DNA of 64,000 bases, taken from Diadema setosum. Lineage: Eukaryota > Echinodermata > Echinoidea > Diadematoida > Diadematidae. The position numbers were made by a program, and so were the translations under genes. The DNA is taken from positions 6,610,064 through 6,674,063 of the forward strand of contig NC_092706.1 of the NCBI RefSeq assembly GCF_964275005.1. The letters are read 5' to 3'. Shown here piece by piece: positions 35,728-46,403 of this stretch (position 1 is its first letter; each line of letters opens with the position of its first letter). Under the pieces are notes generated by a model, which saw nothing but the letters and a program-made list of their open reading frames with translations, had not been told where the DNA came from and made no database searches.

Positions 35728-36481
35728 ATGCCGAAGGCAAGGCAAAAGACGAAGGGGGCTACGCCTCGTAGGTCTCGAAGAGGGGTGGCACCCACTCCCG
35801 GATTGTCAAGTGATGCAGCACCTGGACCGTCTCGGCCGTCGGTTCTGCCCATTCCCGGAACGTCCAGCACTCAGCGATGCATCAGCTGGCGCGCCTGGGC
35901 CGTCGGTTTTGCCCATCCCCGGACTGTCTACCAGTGCAGCAACGGAGGAACCTGGGCCGTCGGTCGTGACTACCCCCGGCATCTTGGGTGAGTGTAGGCC
36001 TACTTCTCAACCTTGGCCAGTAGTCTGCGTGGCTCCAGATAGTGATATTGATAGGGGCATTGTCGAATTGAGTGCCGGCCCTGGCATGGCTCAGCAAGGG
36101 CCGGGTAACGCTCCGCAATTGTGCGCTATGCCTCGGGAGGCGCTTGGGTCAACTATAAGCCGCGCGTTGCAGGTGAAAATTTGGAACTGCGAATATGTGG
36201 AAATGGGAGCATTGCTCAAGAATATTACAGTTTCGGAGAGCAATGCTCCCATGGTTTTGGCCTTATCGGGGTCTACTTTCCACTTGCAACCTCAGCGAAA
36301 TGTACCGCGCATAACATCGATTGAACAGTGGACGAGTGCCTTTTTGGTTTATGCATCAGTGTTTGTTGAGAAACACGTGGCTCGCGCGTCGGAAATGTTC
36401 AAGTACATGGACATTGTCCGCGTACCGCGGCTCGGTTTGGCGGCTACGGCTGGCGTGCATATGATGTTCAGTTTCGCCTGA
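35728..36481 (+). pseudogene. Gag-like ORF region of the DIRS/Ngaro-like fossil
   Basis: The region begins with a basic N-terminus, then has Pro/Gly/Ser-rich imperfect repeats (PGPSVLPIPG type), then a helical segment with EQWTSAFLVYASVF and EMFKYMDIVR. The latter resembles gag-like proteins that precede pol in DIRS/Ngaro elements of marine animals. It is part of a broken element and not a host gene. Confidence 0.45.
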
Positions 36482-37379
36482 GGCAGGAGAGGGAGCCTAC
36501 GCGTTCTTGGGCCGTCGTTGATATGGAGCTATGGCTCATGACGGCTGCGGCGCATTACGTGCCCTCCCCTTCCTCCTCCAGCGGCCGAGCCTTAGGCGCA
36601 GGGCGCACTCCGGCAGGGGCCGCGCCGGGTTTGCGCTACTGATACGCGTTCAATGGAGGCAGATGTATCCGTCGGCCTTGCCTGTACGCCCACCGATGCC
36701 AGCGTTGTGACCAGACCTCTCACGGCGCTTCCCAATGCACACTCAAAGACCGTCAGCCTCAGGAGTCGTGCACCAACTCCAATTAAACTGGGCCACATGA
36801 TCCCCTTTCTCAAGAGTTATGATAAGGAAGAGGCACAGTTCTTATGCGATGGTATCGCTGCAGGGATATGCGGCTTTTACTATCATTATTTATGTAGCCG
36901 GTGTATTATTTCGTTTGAGGACAGAAGGGATGTTTGATGCTATTAAACATTTTGTCATAAGTCGCTTGTTGGTTGGTTGTCGCCGTAGGCATTCTCGGGC
37001 TGATATGCGTTGTCCGATTACTATGGCTGTATTGTTCGACACATTTCAGCGATTACTGTGTATAAGCTTGATGAGCAGTAATTGTTTTCAATAATATATA
37101 TATACCATAAGGAATCCCGAACGTAATTTCTTATTGTATATCCCAATTTCGGTGATCCATCAATGGGGGCAGGTCTCATTGAGTCATACTGATTATCAGG
37201 GGCTTTTAATTGCCTTTCATGCAATAGTAAAGTATTATTAAGTACATTGTATTCATATACCTGTTAATGGGCTTTATTGGACTATTTAACATGAATAAGA
37301 GGTCCCTACGAGTAATTTTTAGCTGTGAACAATAGGCTGCCGGAAGATTTTTTCGTTTTCAGTTGCAGGTTGCCAGCCA

Positions 37380-37724
37380 CGCAGGATCCTGCTGGTGGGG
37401 GATTCCTTGATTCACTGGGTAGCCGTCCATGCAAGGTGTTCCGGGGAGCTAGACTTGGGGCTATCAGCGTCCGTCACTTGGAGAGGCCGCAGGGGGCTCC
37501 GCTTGGGTCAGCTCGTCGATCACGTCTGGCAAGTCCTCTCCCCTCTCCCAGAGTCGTGCCTGTCCCACATTTTAGTGCACGTGGGGACAAATGATGTGGG
37601 TCGAGGCAGGAAGCGTGAATTGATGTTGCTCCTGAATGCGACGCTTAGTGGGCTGCATGATCTCTTTCCCAATGCACGACTCATCTGGTCCAACATTTTG
37701 CCTCGCAGGGAATATTACCCGTAG
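37380..37724 (+). pseudogene. SGNH-hydrolase-like ORF of the fossil
   Basis: A GDSLIHWV motif (block I serine) is followed by LVHVGTNDVG (block III GxND). These are hallmarks of the SGNH/GDSL hydrolase fold. Such domains are carried as an accessory ORF by some Ngaro- and CR1-type retroelements. It is part of the broken element. Confidence 0.5.
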
Positions 37725-38289
37725 AGCGATGACGACCAGCCAAGGATTGACCGTACACGCCTCGCATTGAACAAGTGTGCCAGGTCCATATGCCGCAGAA
37801 TGGGAGGCTATTTCGTGGAGCACCCGGAAATCAGGCATGAGCACGCAGCGCTCTTTCGCAGGGACGGAATTCACTTATCTCCAGACGGTAATGAACTATT
37901 CCTGCGCAGTCTTTTTTCGGGTTTGGCAAATATTGTCTAGATTTTGTATGGGGGTGATAGTATGGCTATTATAGTTTGTAGGTTAATATTGACAGTGTTT
38001 ATTTCATGGTATCCTATAGTTCTAGACACGTGTGTAGGTGCATTTGGATCTCATTTGTCAGGTCCCATGATCCCCCCGCAAAGTATGTGTTTTGATAAAG
38101 AATGGTACATACACGGGTGAGAGCCTTGCTATTAGAGTTTCCCAGAGACATGAAGTTTGACTTCACCTTGTTATTGTGTTAGCCCTTTTTTTAATAGTAA
38201 GTGTTATTGTGTTAGTTTTTAGCTTTTAATAGTAAGAATTGTTATTGTGTTAGCTCATTTTTAATAGTGTTGTAGTTGTATTTATTGCT

Positions 38290-38840
38290 CATCAGCATGA
38301 TTGATTGGTTAAGCTTCATTATTGCCAGGTCATGTATGTGATTGTTATTCAGGAACATGTTATGCAACATAGGTGGTCAAGCTCCGCTATGGCCAGGTAA
38401 CTGATTGTGATTGTTATTCAGTTCACATATATCTTACATAGCTATTGAAGCTCCATTATTACCATTGCAAGTGATTGACAATTTTAATTTTTCCAATTTA
38501 CATTTGATATTATGTAATATGATTAAGCTTCATTTTTCATTTGCCAAGTAATCAATGATACTGGTAATGATGCAATTCACATGTGATCCTAAATGTTTTG
38601 TTAGGTTTCATTATTGCCAAGTAATTAACGCTGATTGGCATTATTCAATTCACAGATGATGTAAGGTACTTAGTTTTGTAAATTCCATCGCTGCCAAGTA
38701 TTTGATCGTCAGTCAATTCGCATAAACTCATAGCTACGGGGTACTGCAAAGATGGTTAAGCTTCATTATTGCCAAGGAATTGACTGTTGGATGGCATTAT
38801 TCAGTTTACACATGGTATACATATACATTGTAGCTTACCA
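38290..38840. repeat. Degenerate ~75-bp tandem repeat
   Basis: Seven diverged units are each marked by AGCTTCATTATTGCCAAGTA-like sequence, at about 38,312, 38,380, 38,449, 38,525, 38,603, 38,682 and 38,758 (spacing 68-79 bp). Each is followed by ATTGTTATTCAG...CACAT. A further weak unit may lie near 39,090. It lies inside the retroelement, after its coding parts. Confidence 0.75.
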
Positions 38841-39908
38841 TCTGGAATTGTATAAAAGGTTATAAAGGAAATAACGTATATCGAGTATGTTGACATGTCA
38901 TATTTCATTTGATGTTTAATATGTAGACGTAAGCAGCACATTGCAATTGCTTCGATGATGGTAGAAAACTTAATGAGTTCACCCTTTTTTAGTGAACAAG
39001 AAATTTGCTATTCATTTAGTTTGTTTTGACAGGTTGCCATTACATAATAGCCATATTGTTTTGATTGGTCGTCAACTGGTTATTTGGGTGCCTTTGTGAT
39101 TTTGTCAAGTAATTGATCGTCGTAATTATTCAGATCACATACCATAGATAGCTAGGCAACAGAAAGGGTAAAAGGTGTTACCAGATATCCAGTATTTTAG
39201 TATGTAATAAGTCGTTAATATATTATAATTAAGCCCATGCTCAGTGGCGGCGGGCTATGCCCGTGTGGCGGAAAATTGTCATTTTTTTCGCCCCTTCGCA
39301 TTATTTGCATTTGTGGCACACCACAGTAGATTGCCTCATGGGAAGGTTGACTTTTGGAAACATGATTTGATTATTCTAATTGGCCATTGTTTCTTTACAG
39401 CACCAAGTGGTTTACCAGGCAGTTAAGTCCTGATGGCGGATAACCTGTACTCGCTGGTCGTATTTCTGTTCGCTTGTGTTTATTAAAGGCAGGGAACATT
39501 AGTGCAGGGACTCTATTACTCAATGGCCAGGGGGGGGGGGGGGGCCGGAAGTACTCGACTGTTGGATGCAGTGAGTATCATGGTACGCACATGATGGTAA
39601 TTCCATGTTGCGCATATGTGTAGGTGCTGAAAGTTACAGAAAATAATTTTAAGAATGAAAAGATGATTTGGAAAAAATTTACCCGGGTCCTTCCCTGAGG
39701 GTAATCGTGGTAGTTTATATTCCGTACTTAAAATGAGTTAGGACAGTCATGCCAAGGATATGAGTATAACTTGGTTGTACCATGTGAAGTTTAAGTTGAA
39801 AATTGCTGATATTGTGAAGTTGATATGCACAAAGATATCCACCATTAAATCGTAGGTAAACGCACGAACATTGTTCTGTGTCATTTGTCACTGGAAACGT
39901 AAATTACG

Positions 39909-40015
39909 ATTAAAGTTATTTTTGTAGGTACAATTTATGTTTGGCTTAGCGTGCAGATATTTTATGAGGGCAATCGTGACTATTGTAGCAGGAGCAGATG
40001 TCATGGAACCTGATG
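39909..40015. mobile_element. MITE family G, copy 2, right half
   Basis: Starts TTAAAGTTATTTTTGTAGGT and ends GCAGGAGCAGATGTCATGGA, matching the right half of the 14,375-14,620 copy. Together with 35,215-35,321 it shows the 4.6 kb between is an insertion. Confidence 0.7.
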
Positions 40016-40039
40016 GCATACATACATGACATACTTTAA

Positions 40040-40325
40040 ATACGGGTGCTGTTCGTTATTCCGAAGGTTCGCTATTCCGAAGGTTCGTTATTCCGAAGGA
40101 TCGTTAATCCAAAACACACGATTTCCCTTAACCTAGATGTTCGTTAATCCGAAAATGAAAAAGGGTTCGTTAATACCGACGAACACTTGTGGCGTTATTC
40201 CGAAGGTTCGTTATTCTGAAGATTCGTTAATCCGAAAATGAAATTCGGAACAATGAAACTTCGGAATAACGAATCTTCGGACTAAAGAGCCTTCGGAATA
40301 ACGAACCTTCGGAATAACGAGCTGT
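40040..40325. repeat. TTCGTTATTCCGAAG repeat, copy 2
   Basis: Tandem 16-bp units (GTTCGTTATTCCGAAG) on the left and at about 40,195-40,230 are inverted on the right (CTTCGGAATAACGAA three or four times). The core CCTAGATGTTCGTTAATCCG is shared with 7,390-7,625. It is a foldback-like dispersed repeat. Confidence 0.85.
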
Positions 40326-40329
40326 AACC

Positions 40330-41522
40330 TGTAAATACATACTAGTGAATAACAAGGAAACGTCAATGCAGCAGAAATGCTGTGTTTTATAGGACTTTTG
40401 ATAATGAAAATTTGTGTTTGGCATGTTTTCTTTTTTTGCGTAACAATGAAGATATCAGACAAGTCTGTTTGTACGAGGTGAGTGTATTAAACTGCCCATA
40501 TGTCATCAAGTGTCACGTTTTGAAAAGAACAATGAAAGTTAAATCCCCTTTCGCTCTTAATCAGGTGTCACTAATCATATAAGTTTTTCATTCATATCGC
40601 GTTCGTTCTATATAGGCAAAAGGACACAACCAGCATGGCTGGAGAAAGCAGCTATTGTGATTGGGATCTTTGAAGAGGTCACCGTGCATGTCTGGCATGG
40701 CTACAAAGCAGAAAAACACCCTAAATCATCGAGCTGCAGTTTTGTTTGTGTGGATCTCGGGGAGATTTTTAATGGCTGTATTTCGAAATATGTAAAACTG
40801 TTCAGGCAGCGCCACGATCTCATGAATTAATAAGTCCTTATCCCATAATTATCATGGTAAATTAAGGACGTTCAAGATACGTTTCAAGGAATTCATGATG
40901 GACGATAGGTTTTATATCAAACTCTTGAAAACAAAGTTATGAGAAATATCATGGAAAATAAATCATAACAATGTACCCATAAAGCTTTGATTCAGAGTAA
41001 AAATCGCGTCAGGATTTTAAAGACATGCTCTTTGGTGATATAGTGAGGGACTGCTTGCTTGATTGTAATTTTGTTCTGCAAAGGATCACCTGGTACATTC
41101 AAGACATCTGTGAACAAAAGACTGGAACATTAACAGTAATTGAGTAGGAGACGGTTACAACTGACACTGAGCAAACCACTTTTCTTCAAGTTTCTTCATC
41201 TCATACTGCAGCTTTCGCGTATCGGTCTAGTCAGTGCACATGGTGATGATAAGTCTGATTAGTAATAATTAGGACTACACAGATCACGATAGTAACTGCA
41301 AAATAATGATAGACCGGTAATGTCACTATTTAAAAACATGACAAGTTTATTTCTTTACACAGCTCGTATTTTCTCTCCTTTTGAGTTCAGATGAGGCTAT
41401 TTATCCCATCATTGAGAATGTGCAGCAAAACTTGGTGGATAACCATCGATCACTGGAAGGTCTGAATATTAGTAGTATTGTTCAAACCTATTACACCAAA
41501 TTTATTTTGGGACATTGCAACT
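40330..41522. other. Gene-free stretch
   Basis: No coding exon, RNA gene or recognisable repeat seen. Confidence 0.4.
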
Positions 41523-41940
41523 CTTTAAAGGGATGGTTTAGTTTCGGTTGAGATGGGGTTTGAGGTTTCCAACATTTTTTGCTATTTTTTTTTTGTAAGA
41601 TAATGAGAAACCTGTTACGAAAATATGAAAGAGCATAATAATGCTAAGAAGTATTCATTCAAAATTAATTTGATGACTTTTTTTCTTTGATATATGAGAT
41701 ATCCAGAACTAAGCAATCCTAATAAAAGGTAAGACCCAACTTTTATTCGGATTGCTTTGTTTTACTTCTTTTGTTAATATCCCAAATACAAAAAAAAAAA
41801 AAAGATTTTCACTAAATAAACTTTGAATTGCTCTTCAAATTGTATCTTTTACAACTCACATAGTGATTTGTAAGTATCTCACAAAAAGTTAAAAGGTGAA
41901 TTTTCACCTCAACCAATACTATAACCCCATTCCTTTAAAG
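41523..41940. mobile_element. Foldback element, family H, copy 2
   Basis: The ends CTTTAAAGGGATGGTTTAG and CCCCATTCCTTTAAAG are inverted, as are CGGTTGAGATG and CACCTCAACCAA. The interior pair AGCAATCCTAATAAAAG and CTTTTATTCGGATTGCT forms a central stem. Related to 21,027-21,432. Confidence 0.8.
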
Positions 41941-42451
41941 ACACAGCCTTTTGAACTTTGTAGAGCGAGAAAATTTTTTCACACAAACCTTTTTCCAGGA
42001 GAGTATGGTCAGTTTTCCTGTACCATTTTGATTCTAGTGTAACTCGTTTCAAAGAAGTCAACGAGAATATTAGAAATATTTACATTCTTCTTTTTCACAC
42101 ATGAATAGTTTCACACACGGGTTTTGTCTAGGACTCCTGATCAACTTAGCATTTAAAAACAAAATCTAGGATTGATTAGGAAAGTGTAAATGAAAAGTAT
42201 GTACTTTTGAATATCTAAAAGATTAACTGGTATGATAGCGAAACCTATAAGAAGGTACATTAATAAGGCTTAATGGCTAATAATTTCAATTTTCTTCTGT
42301 ATCGAATGTCATTATTAGGACGTCTTTACACTCAGGATAAACATTACTCTGCTAAATATTCAGATTGTATGATTTCATGATCAAGCATACTGTAGCATCA
42401 AGGAGCCACTGATAACTAGGTTTCGTTTTCTCTGGCTAAATTATCGGTCAT

Positions 42452-45289
42452 TCAGAGAGGCAAAAGACCATTTATTTTCTTGTTTCCCCTCAACGTTTTT
42501 GTGAGTTCTTCCCAAAAAAGCATTTGCTGGTATCTTTCTTCCGTCCATTGGAAGTAGGGTTTATTCTTACTGAGGAACAGTCGAACCAAATAGGGTAGCT
42601 GGTTGTCTGGAATGTCCTCTCGAAAAACCATGGCGACGTTTTCTAGTTGGACGTCGTTCATGTGCGCCAGAGCGAACTGGAGCGTCATCAAGTAGTTGGC
42701 ATCGTTGACGGACTCCTTGCTGATGATCACCAGGTTCTTAAAGCTGTTCTCAATGACCCGATCGATGGCGTCATAGCGCGTCCCTCCCAGAGGCAAATCG
42801 TCGTCGCCGCACACGATCCTGTTGCGAAGGAAGTGTGGAAGATGCTCCTGGACAGCCACCAGAAACTCTCCAAATACCCAAGCTTCGTCTTCATCGGGGA
42901 AGATGATATTAAGGTCGTAACGGTAATCCTGATGTTCGCGCGCGTCCTCTAGCTCATAGTTTCCAACGACAAGAAGCCTTAAATGAAAGCACTTGTAAAT
43001 CAGCCACGATCGCTTTCTCCAAGCCACAACTGATCCAGTCATGAACAATAAGATCAACCCGCTTGCAGAAATGTAAAGAGTCACGTTTGGCCCACAGACC
43101 TTGTCAGGGTTAAATTCTAAAATTGATTGCCCTACAAATTGTGAGATAGACTGCCGTGAACAAACAGTTTTATGGGGGTTTCCCAATGTCACATTTCCTT
43201 CACTCAGGAAACTTCTAAACCAGGAAAGGTTGCAAGTGCACAAAAGGTGATTCTGAGATATATCTAAATATTTCATTGGAAGAAAAGTGTTTTCTTCTAT
43301 GCCAGTAAAATCATTTTTACTTAATGACACCATGTACAATTCTTTGTTTTGGCTAAATAAGTTTTTGTTAATGTTTCCACTTAACTTATTTGTACTCAAA
43401 CGCAAGATATGTAGAGAAGTCAAATACTGAAGGTGGTCAAAAGTAACAGAAAGAATATTGTTCTTATCAAGGAATAACCTCTCTAGAGACGATAAATTAG
43501 CGAATATCTGCTCTGGAATACTAGAAATTTCACATTTTGTGAGATGTAATTCTCTCAACTGGTAGAGGCCATCAAATGTATTGGGAAACAGATCGCCTAT
43601 CGGGTTTTTTTCTAAGAGAAGTACTTGAAGTTGAGACAATGTAGCAAGTACTGGAACACTATTTACTACCAGCTTTTCTCCGACGATGTTGGCAGAGCGC
43701 AACTCTAGTTTGCGTAGAGACGTCAGCCCGTCAAATGCTCTGCTTCCAATCCCAAAGCTGCTATGGGATAACTCAAGGAATGACAACCGGTGAAGATATT
43801 TAAAGGGGTTTGTTAATTCTACTAGGAATTCTAGATATTTTAAGTCCAAGCTCTCTAGATTGTTCAAGCCGATAAAACCACCGGAGGACATCATGCGCAT
43901 CGGGTTTGATTTGAGTATGAGATATGTCAAGTTGGATAGAAAGGAAAATGGACCGGATGCGAGAGAAAATATACGATTGTTTGACAAGTCTAACGTTTCC
44001 AGAGACTTAATCCGAAAAAACGTCGTGGGAACCTCTGTAATTTGATTTGCTGATAGATTCAACAAGGTCAGATGATGGAGCTTCGCTGAAAGCTGAAAGT
44101 CCAAGCGAGATATCTTATTTTTAGACAATATCAGCTTCCGCAGATTTGGAACATGTTGCAGCACCGGTTCCGCGATAGTAGACAGAATATTTCCAGCGAG
44201 GTCCAATATTTCCAGGGACAATAGACCTTCAAACGTGCGATTTCGAAAATTTCTTATCTTACATTCTGAAAGGCTTAATATCCTTAACAGATTTAAACCT
44301 TGAAACACCCCTTCTGGTAAAGACGACAATTTGGGCGATGAAATATTTAAACTAATTAGGGGAGGAACTTGTAAAGTGGAATTTGTCATGTTAAATTGGA
44401 AGCCCTGGATTTGGGCAACCTTACTAGGTCCTAGCTTTAGATCTTCCAGAGAATCCATACCGAGAAATGAATTGAGTTTCAAGTGTATGATCTTATTTCC
44501 CTCAAGGTCCAGCCCTCTGACATGCTTCAAACGCTGAAATGCGCCACACGGAATATATTTGATGTTGTTTTTAGATAGTCTTATTAGGGTGATATTTGCC
44601 ATTGCTAACGGTGTAAAATCATTTGCTTGGATTCTTGTGATGTTATTTCTTGTGAGGTATAATATGTTTATGCTTGTAAGAAGATCTCCAGTGAAGCGAA
44701 ATTGGCGTCTACAATTCCCATCAAAGTTCACGTTCGTTGCCGAGGGGAGTTTATTAAGTGCTGTAAGGGGAATCGCCGGGAAATCATTCTGCGCAAGATT
44801 AAGAAAACGAAGATTGGGATTCTTTGAAAACGTGTCTGCATCCAGGTTGATGAGATGATTGTAACCAAGGAATAGTTCTTCCAGGCGCCGAAGTGGATAA
44901 AAAGCTTCCTTCATGATATGCTTTAGCTGGTTTCTCCATAGTTTTAATATTGTTACTGCAGGCACATCAACGAATGACTTATTAGAGAGGATTTCGAATT
45001 TATTCGAAGTCAGGTCGAGAGTCGTTATCTCTGGCGGTATATCAGACGGAACTTCTCGAAGGCCGCGGTTGCTACACCTGGCCTCAAACCCTTTGCCTTC
45101 GTGCCAGAACGTGCAGGGATAATTCGATGAATGACTTGCAGACTCTCCGGTCAATTTGCGAGATTCTTCTTGACGCGAAATCACGGCGCTAAAGGGGCAG
45201 AAGAGAAGACTGACCAGGACTCCCAATAAACTTAAGGAAATCATGACGAAGGTTAGTCGAAAGAGTCTTTTGCAGCTTTGTGAGTTCAT
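42452..45289 (-). CDS. Toll-like receptor B (single-exon, 945 aa)
   Basis: Paralogue of the receptor at 27,075-29,912, with identical length and domain order. It has a signal peptide (about 1-36), an N-terminal cap (YPCTFWHEG then ARCSNRGL), about two dozen leucine-rich repeats, one C-terminal cap (LCTCNLSW, then two further Cys), a membrane helix (about 736-757) and a TIR domain (789-935). By my count 128 of the last 157 residues equal copy A; the ectodomain varies more, as expected if it binds ligand. TIR box 1 is YDLNIIFP, box 2 VCGDDDLPLGG, box 3 FW. No stops or frameshifts. The start is supported by the signal peptide and a leader homologous to copy A. It is likely a functional immune receptor; ligand unknown. 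Confidence 0.95.
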   Translation of the reverse strand: MNSQSCKRLFRLTFVMISLSLLGVLVSLLFCPFSAVISRQEESRKLTGESASHSSNYPCTFWHEGKGFEARCSNRGLREVPSDIPPEITTLDLTSNKFEILSNKSFVDVPAVTILKLWRNQLKHIMKEAFYPLRRLEELFLGYNHLINLDADTFSKNPNLRFLNLAQNDFPAIPLTALNKLPSATNVNFDGNCRRQFRFTGDLLTSINILYLTRNNITRIQANDFTPLAMANITLIRLSKNNIKYIPCGAFQRLKHVRGLDLEGNKIIHLKLNSFLGMDSLEDLKLGPSKVAQIQGFQFNMTNSTLQVPPLISLNISSPKLSSLPEGVFQGLNLLRILSLSECKIRNFRNRTFEGLLSLEILDLAGNILSTIAEPVLQHVPNLRKLILSKNKISRLDFQLSAKLHHLTLLNLSANQITEVPTTFFRIKSLETLDLSNNRIFSLASGPFSFLSNLTYLILKSNPMRMMSSGGFIGLNNLESLDLKYLEFLVELTNPFKYLHRLSFLELSHSSFGIGSRAFDGLTSLRKLELRSANIVGEKLVVNSVPVLATLSQLQVLLLEKNPIGDLFPNTFDGLYQLRELHLTKCEISSIPEQIFANLSSLERLFLDKNNILSVTFDHLQYLTSLHILRLSTNKLSGNINKNLFSQNKELYMVSLSKNDFTGIEENTFLPMKYLDISQNHLLCTCNLSWFRSFLSEGNVTLGNPHKTVCSRQSISQFVGQSILEFNPDKVCGPNVTLYISASGLILLFMTGSVVAWRKRSWLIYKCFHLRLLVVGNYELEDAREHQDYRYDLNIIFPDEDEAWVFGEFLVAVQEHLPHFLRNRIVCGDDDLPLGGTRYDAIDRVIENSFKNLVIISKESVNDANYLMTLQFALAHMNDVQLENVAMVFREDIPDNQLPYLVRLFLSKNKPYFQWTEERYQQMLFWEELTKTLRGNKKINGLLPL

Positions 45290-45368
45290 TTCAAATTCTT
45301 TGATACGCTATAACAAGATTGCACCGGACTATTGAAGAGTTCTCTCACTCTTCTCTTCACTGGTGTAC
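45290..45368 (-). other. TLR B 5' leader with predicted splice acceptor
   Basis: The 79 nt before the TLR B start, homologous to the copy A leader. Directly upstream is a long pyrimidine tract ending GTTTTGTTTTAG|GTACACC (AG at 45,370-45,369). Joined to the donor at 56,650 it extends an upstream ORF whose TGA overlaps the TLR ATG as ATGA. Confidence 0.5.
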
Positions 45369-45689
45369 CTAAAACAAAACGCAAAAAAAAAATAAAAATA
45401 TATGCAGAGAGTCAGAAAACTGCATTAGCATTGCCAACTAGATGTCCTTTCACATCAATTAAAAAGATATATGCTCTGAAAATGTTGTTATTGCCCTAAG
45501 AGGTGTGCACTGTGCCATCTTGAGATCCACAGCTGATGTCAAAGAACAATATTTTCTTCTTACTCATTATTAAGGGAAATGAAATGGAAGTCAAAGGAAG
45601 TATCATTTTGATGATATTTTCTGTCTTATAGACATGTACGCGATTACAAATTGTTTTATAAATTTTATTTTCAAGTTTGTTGTTTTTGG
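45369..45689. other. Predicted 5' UTR intron of TLR B, proximal part
   Basis: AT-rich, non-coding. The first hundred bases are similar to the matching stretch upstream of TLR A. A LINE fragment follows. Confidence 0.4.
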
Positions 45690-46400
45690 GGAAAATTCTA
45701 TAAATAAGGATTTAGATCTTGTCAACAACTGGGTACAAGAAAATGGCCTCACACTTAACCCTAGTAAGACACACTTCATTATTTTTGAAACGCCTCAAAA
45801 ACTAGCTGCTATCCCAAATCTCGTCAACATAAAGCTGGAGAGCCACACACTCTCCCAAGTAAAGTCTTACAAATATCTTGGGGTACACTTAGACCCAGTT
45901 CTTAACTGGAAGGAACATGTATATCATACAAGTAAGAAAATAAGTTCCAGATTAAGTTTGATGAGTCGTCTGAAAAAATCCCTACCTCTGAATTCACTAA
46001 AACTCCTTGCAAACTTTTTAGTTCTCCCATTGTTTGACTACTGCAGCATCGCCTGGTCAAAATGTCCCTCTACTAAGAAATATATTATTGTGAGACAACA
46101 CAAACGAATGGCCAGAATAGTCTTAGGGGTAGACACACGTACATCTACTGACTACGTACTAAGTCAACTAAACTGGACCACGATTGAGGATAGGTGGAAG
46201 CTTCAAAGGTGCAAACTGGTTTATAGGGCACTAAAAGGGGATGCTCCAGAGTACCTGTCACTCTTGTTTCAAAAAGCTTGTAATACGCACAACTATCCGA
46301 CTAGATCAGCAGTCTCTGACGGGCTAATAGTAACTAGAGCTCAAACTAATGCTGGGAAACAGTCTTTTTCATACACCGGAGCACTCGAATGGAACATTTA
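45690..46400 (+). mobile_element. 5'-truncated LINE fragment (RT thumb and C-terminal region)
   Basis: An open frame carries LVNNWVQENGLTLNPSKTHF, then YKYLGVHLDPVLNWKEHV, then FDYCSIAWSKCP and NYPTRSA. These are typical of the end of RT and the region after it in CR1/Jockey-group LINEs. The catalytic YADD region is absent (5' truncation). The frame breaks off at ALEWN, just short of the expected WNSLP-type end, where the minisatellite at 46,404 begins. The ORF's apparent first 20 residues are flanking sequence. Confidence 0.8.
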
Positions 46401-46403
46401 AGG

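Larger units (their letters stand above)
35322..39908 (+). mobile_element. Broken DIRS/Ngaro-like retroelement (fossil)
   Basis: Ends are inferred from interruption of the host MITE. Recognised parts in order on the plus strand: a gag-like ORF (35,728-36,481), a segment resembling the start of a DIRS-type pol ORF (about 36,690-36,880), an SGNH-hydrolase-like ORF (about 37,380-37,724), and a degenerate tandem repeat (38,290-38,840). It looks old and is broken in several places; no complete reverse transcriptase or tyrosine recombinase frame is seen. TTTACGTT-GTGACA motifs near both ends are inverted, weak support for DIRS-like inverted termini. Family assignment rests on domain memory. Confidence 0.5.
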
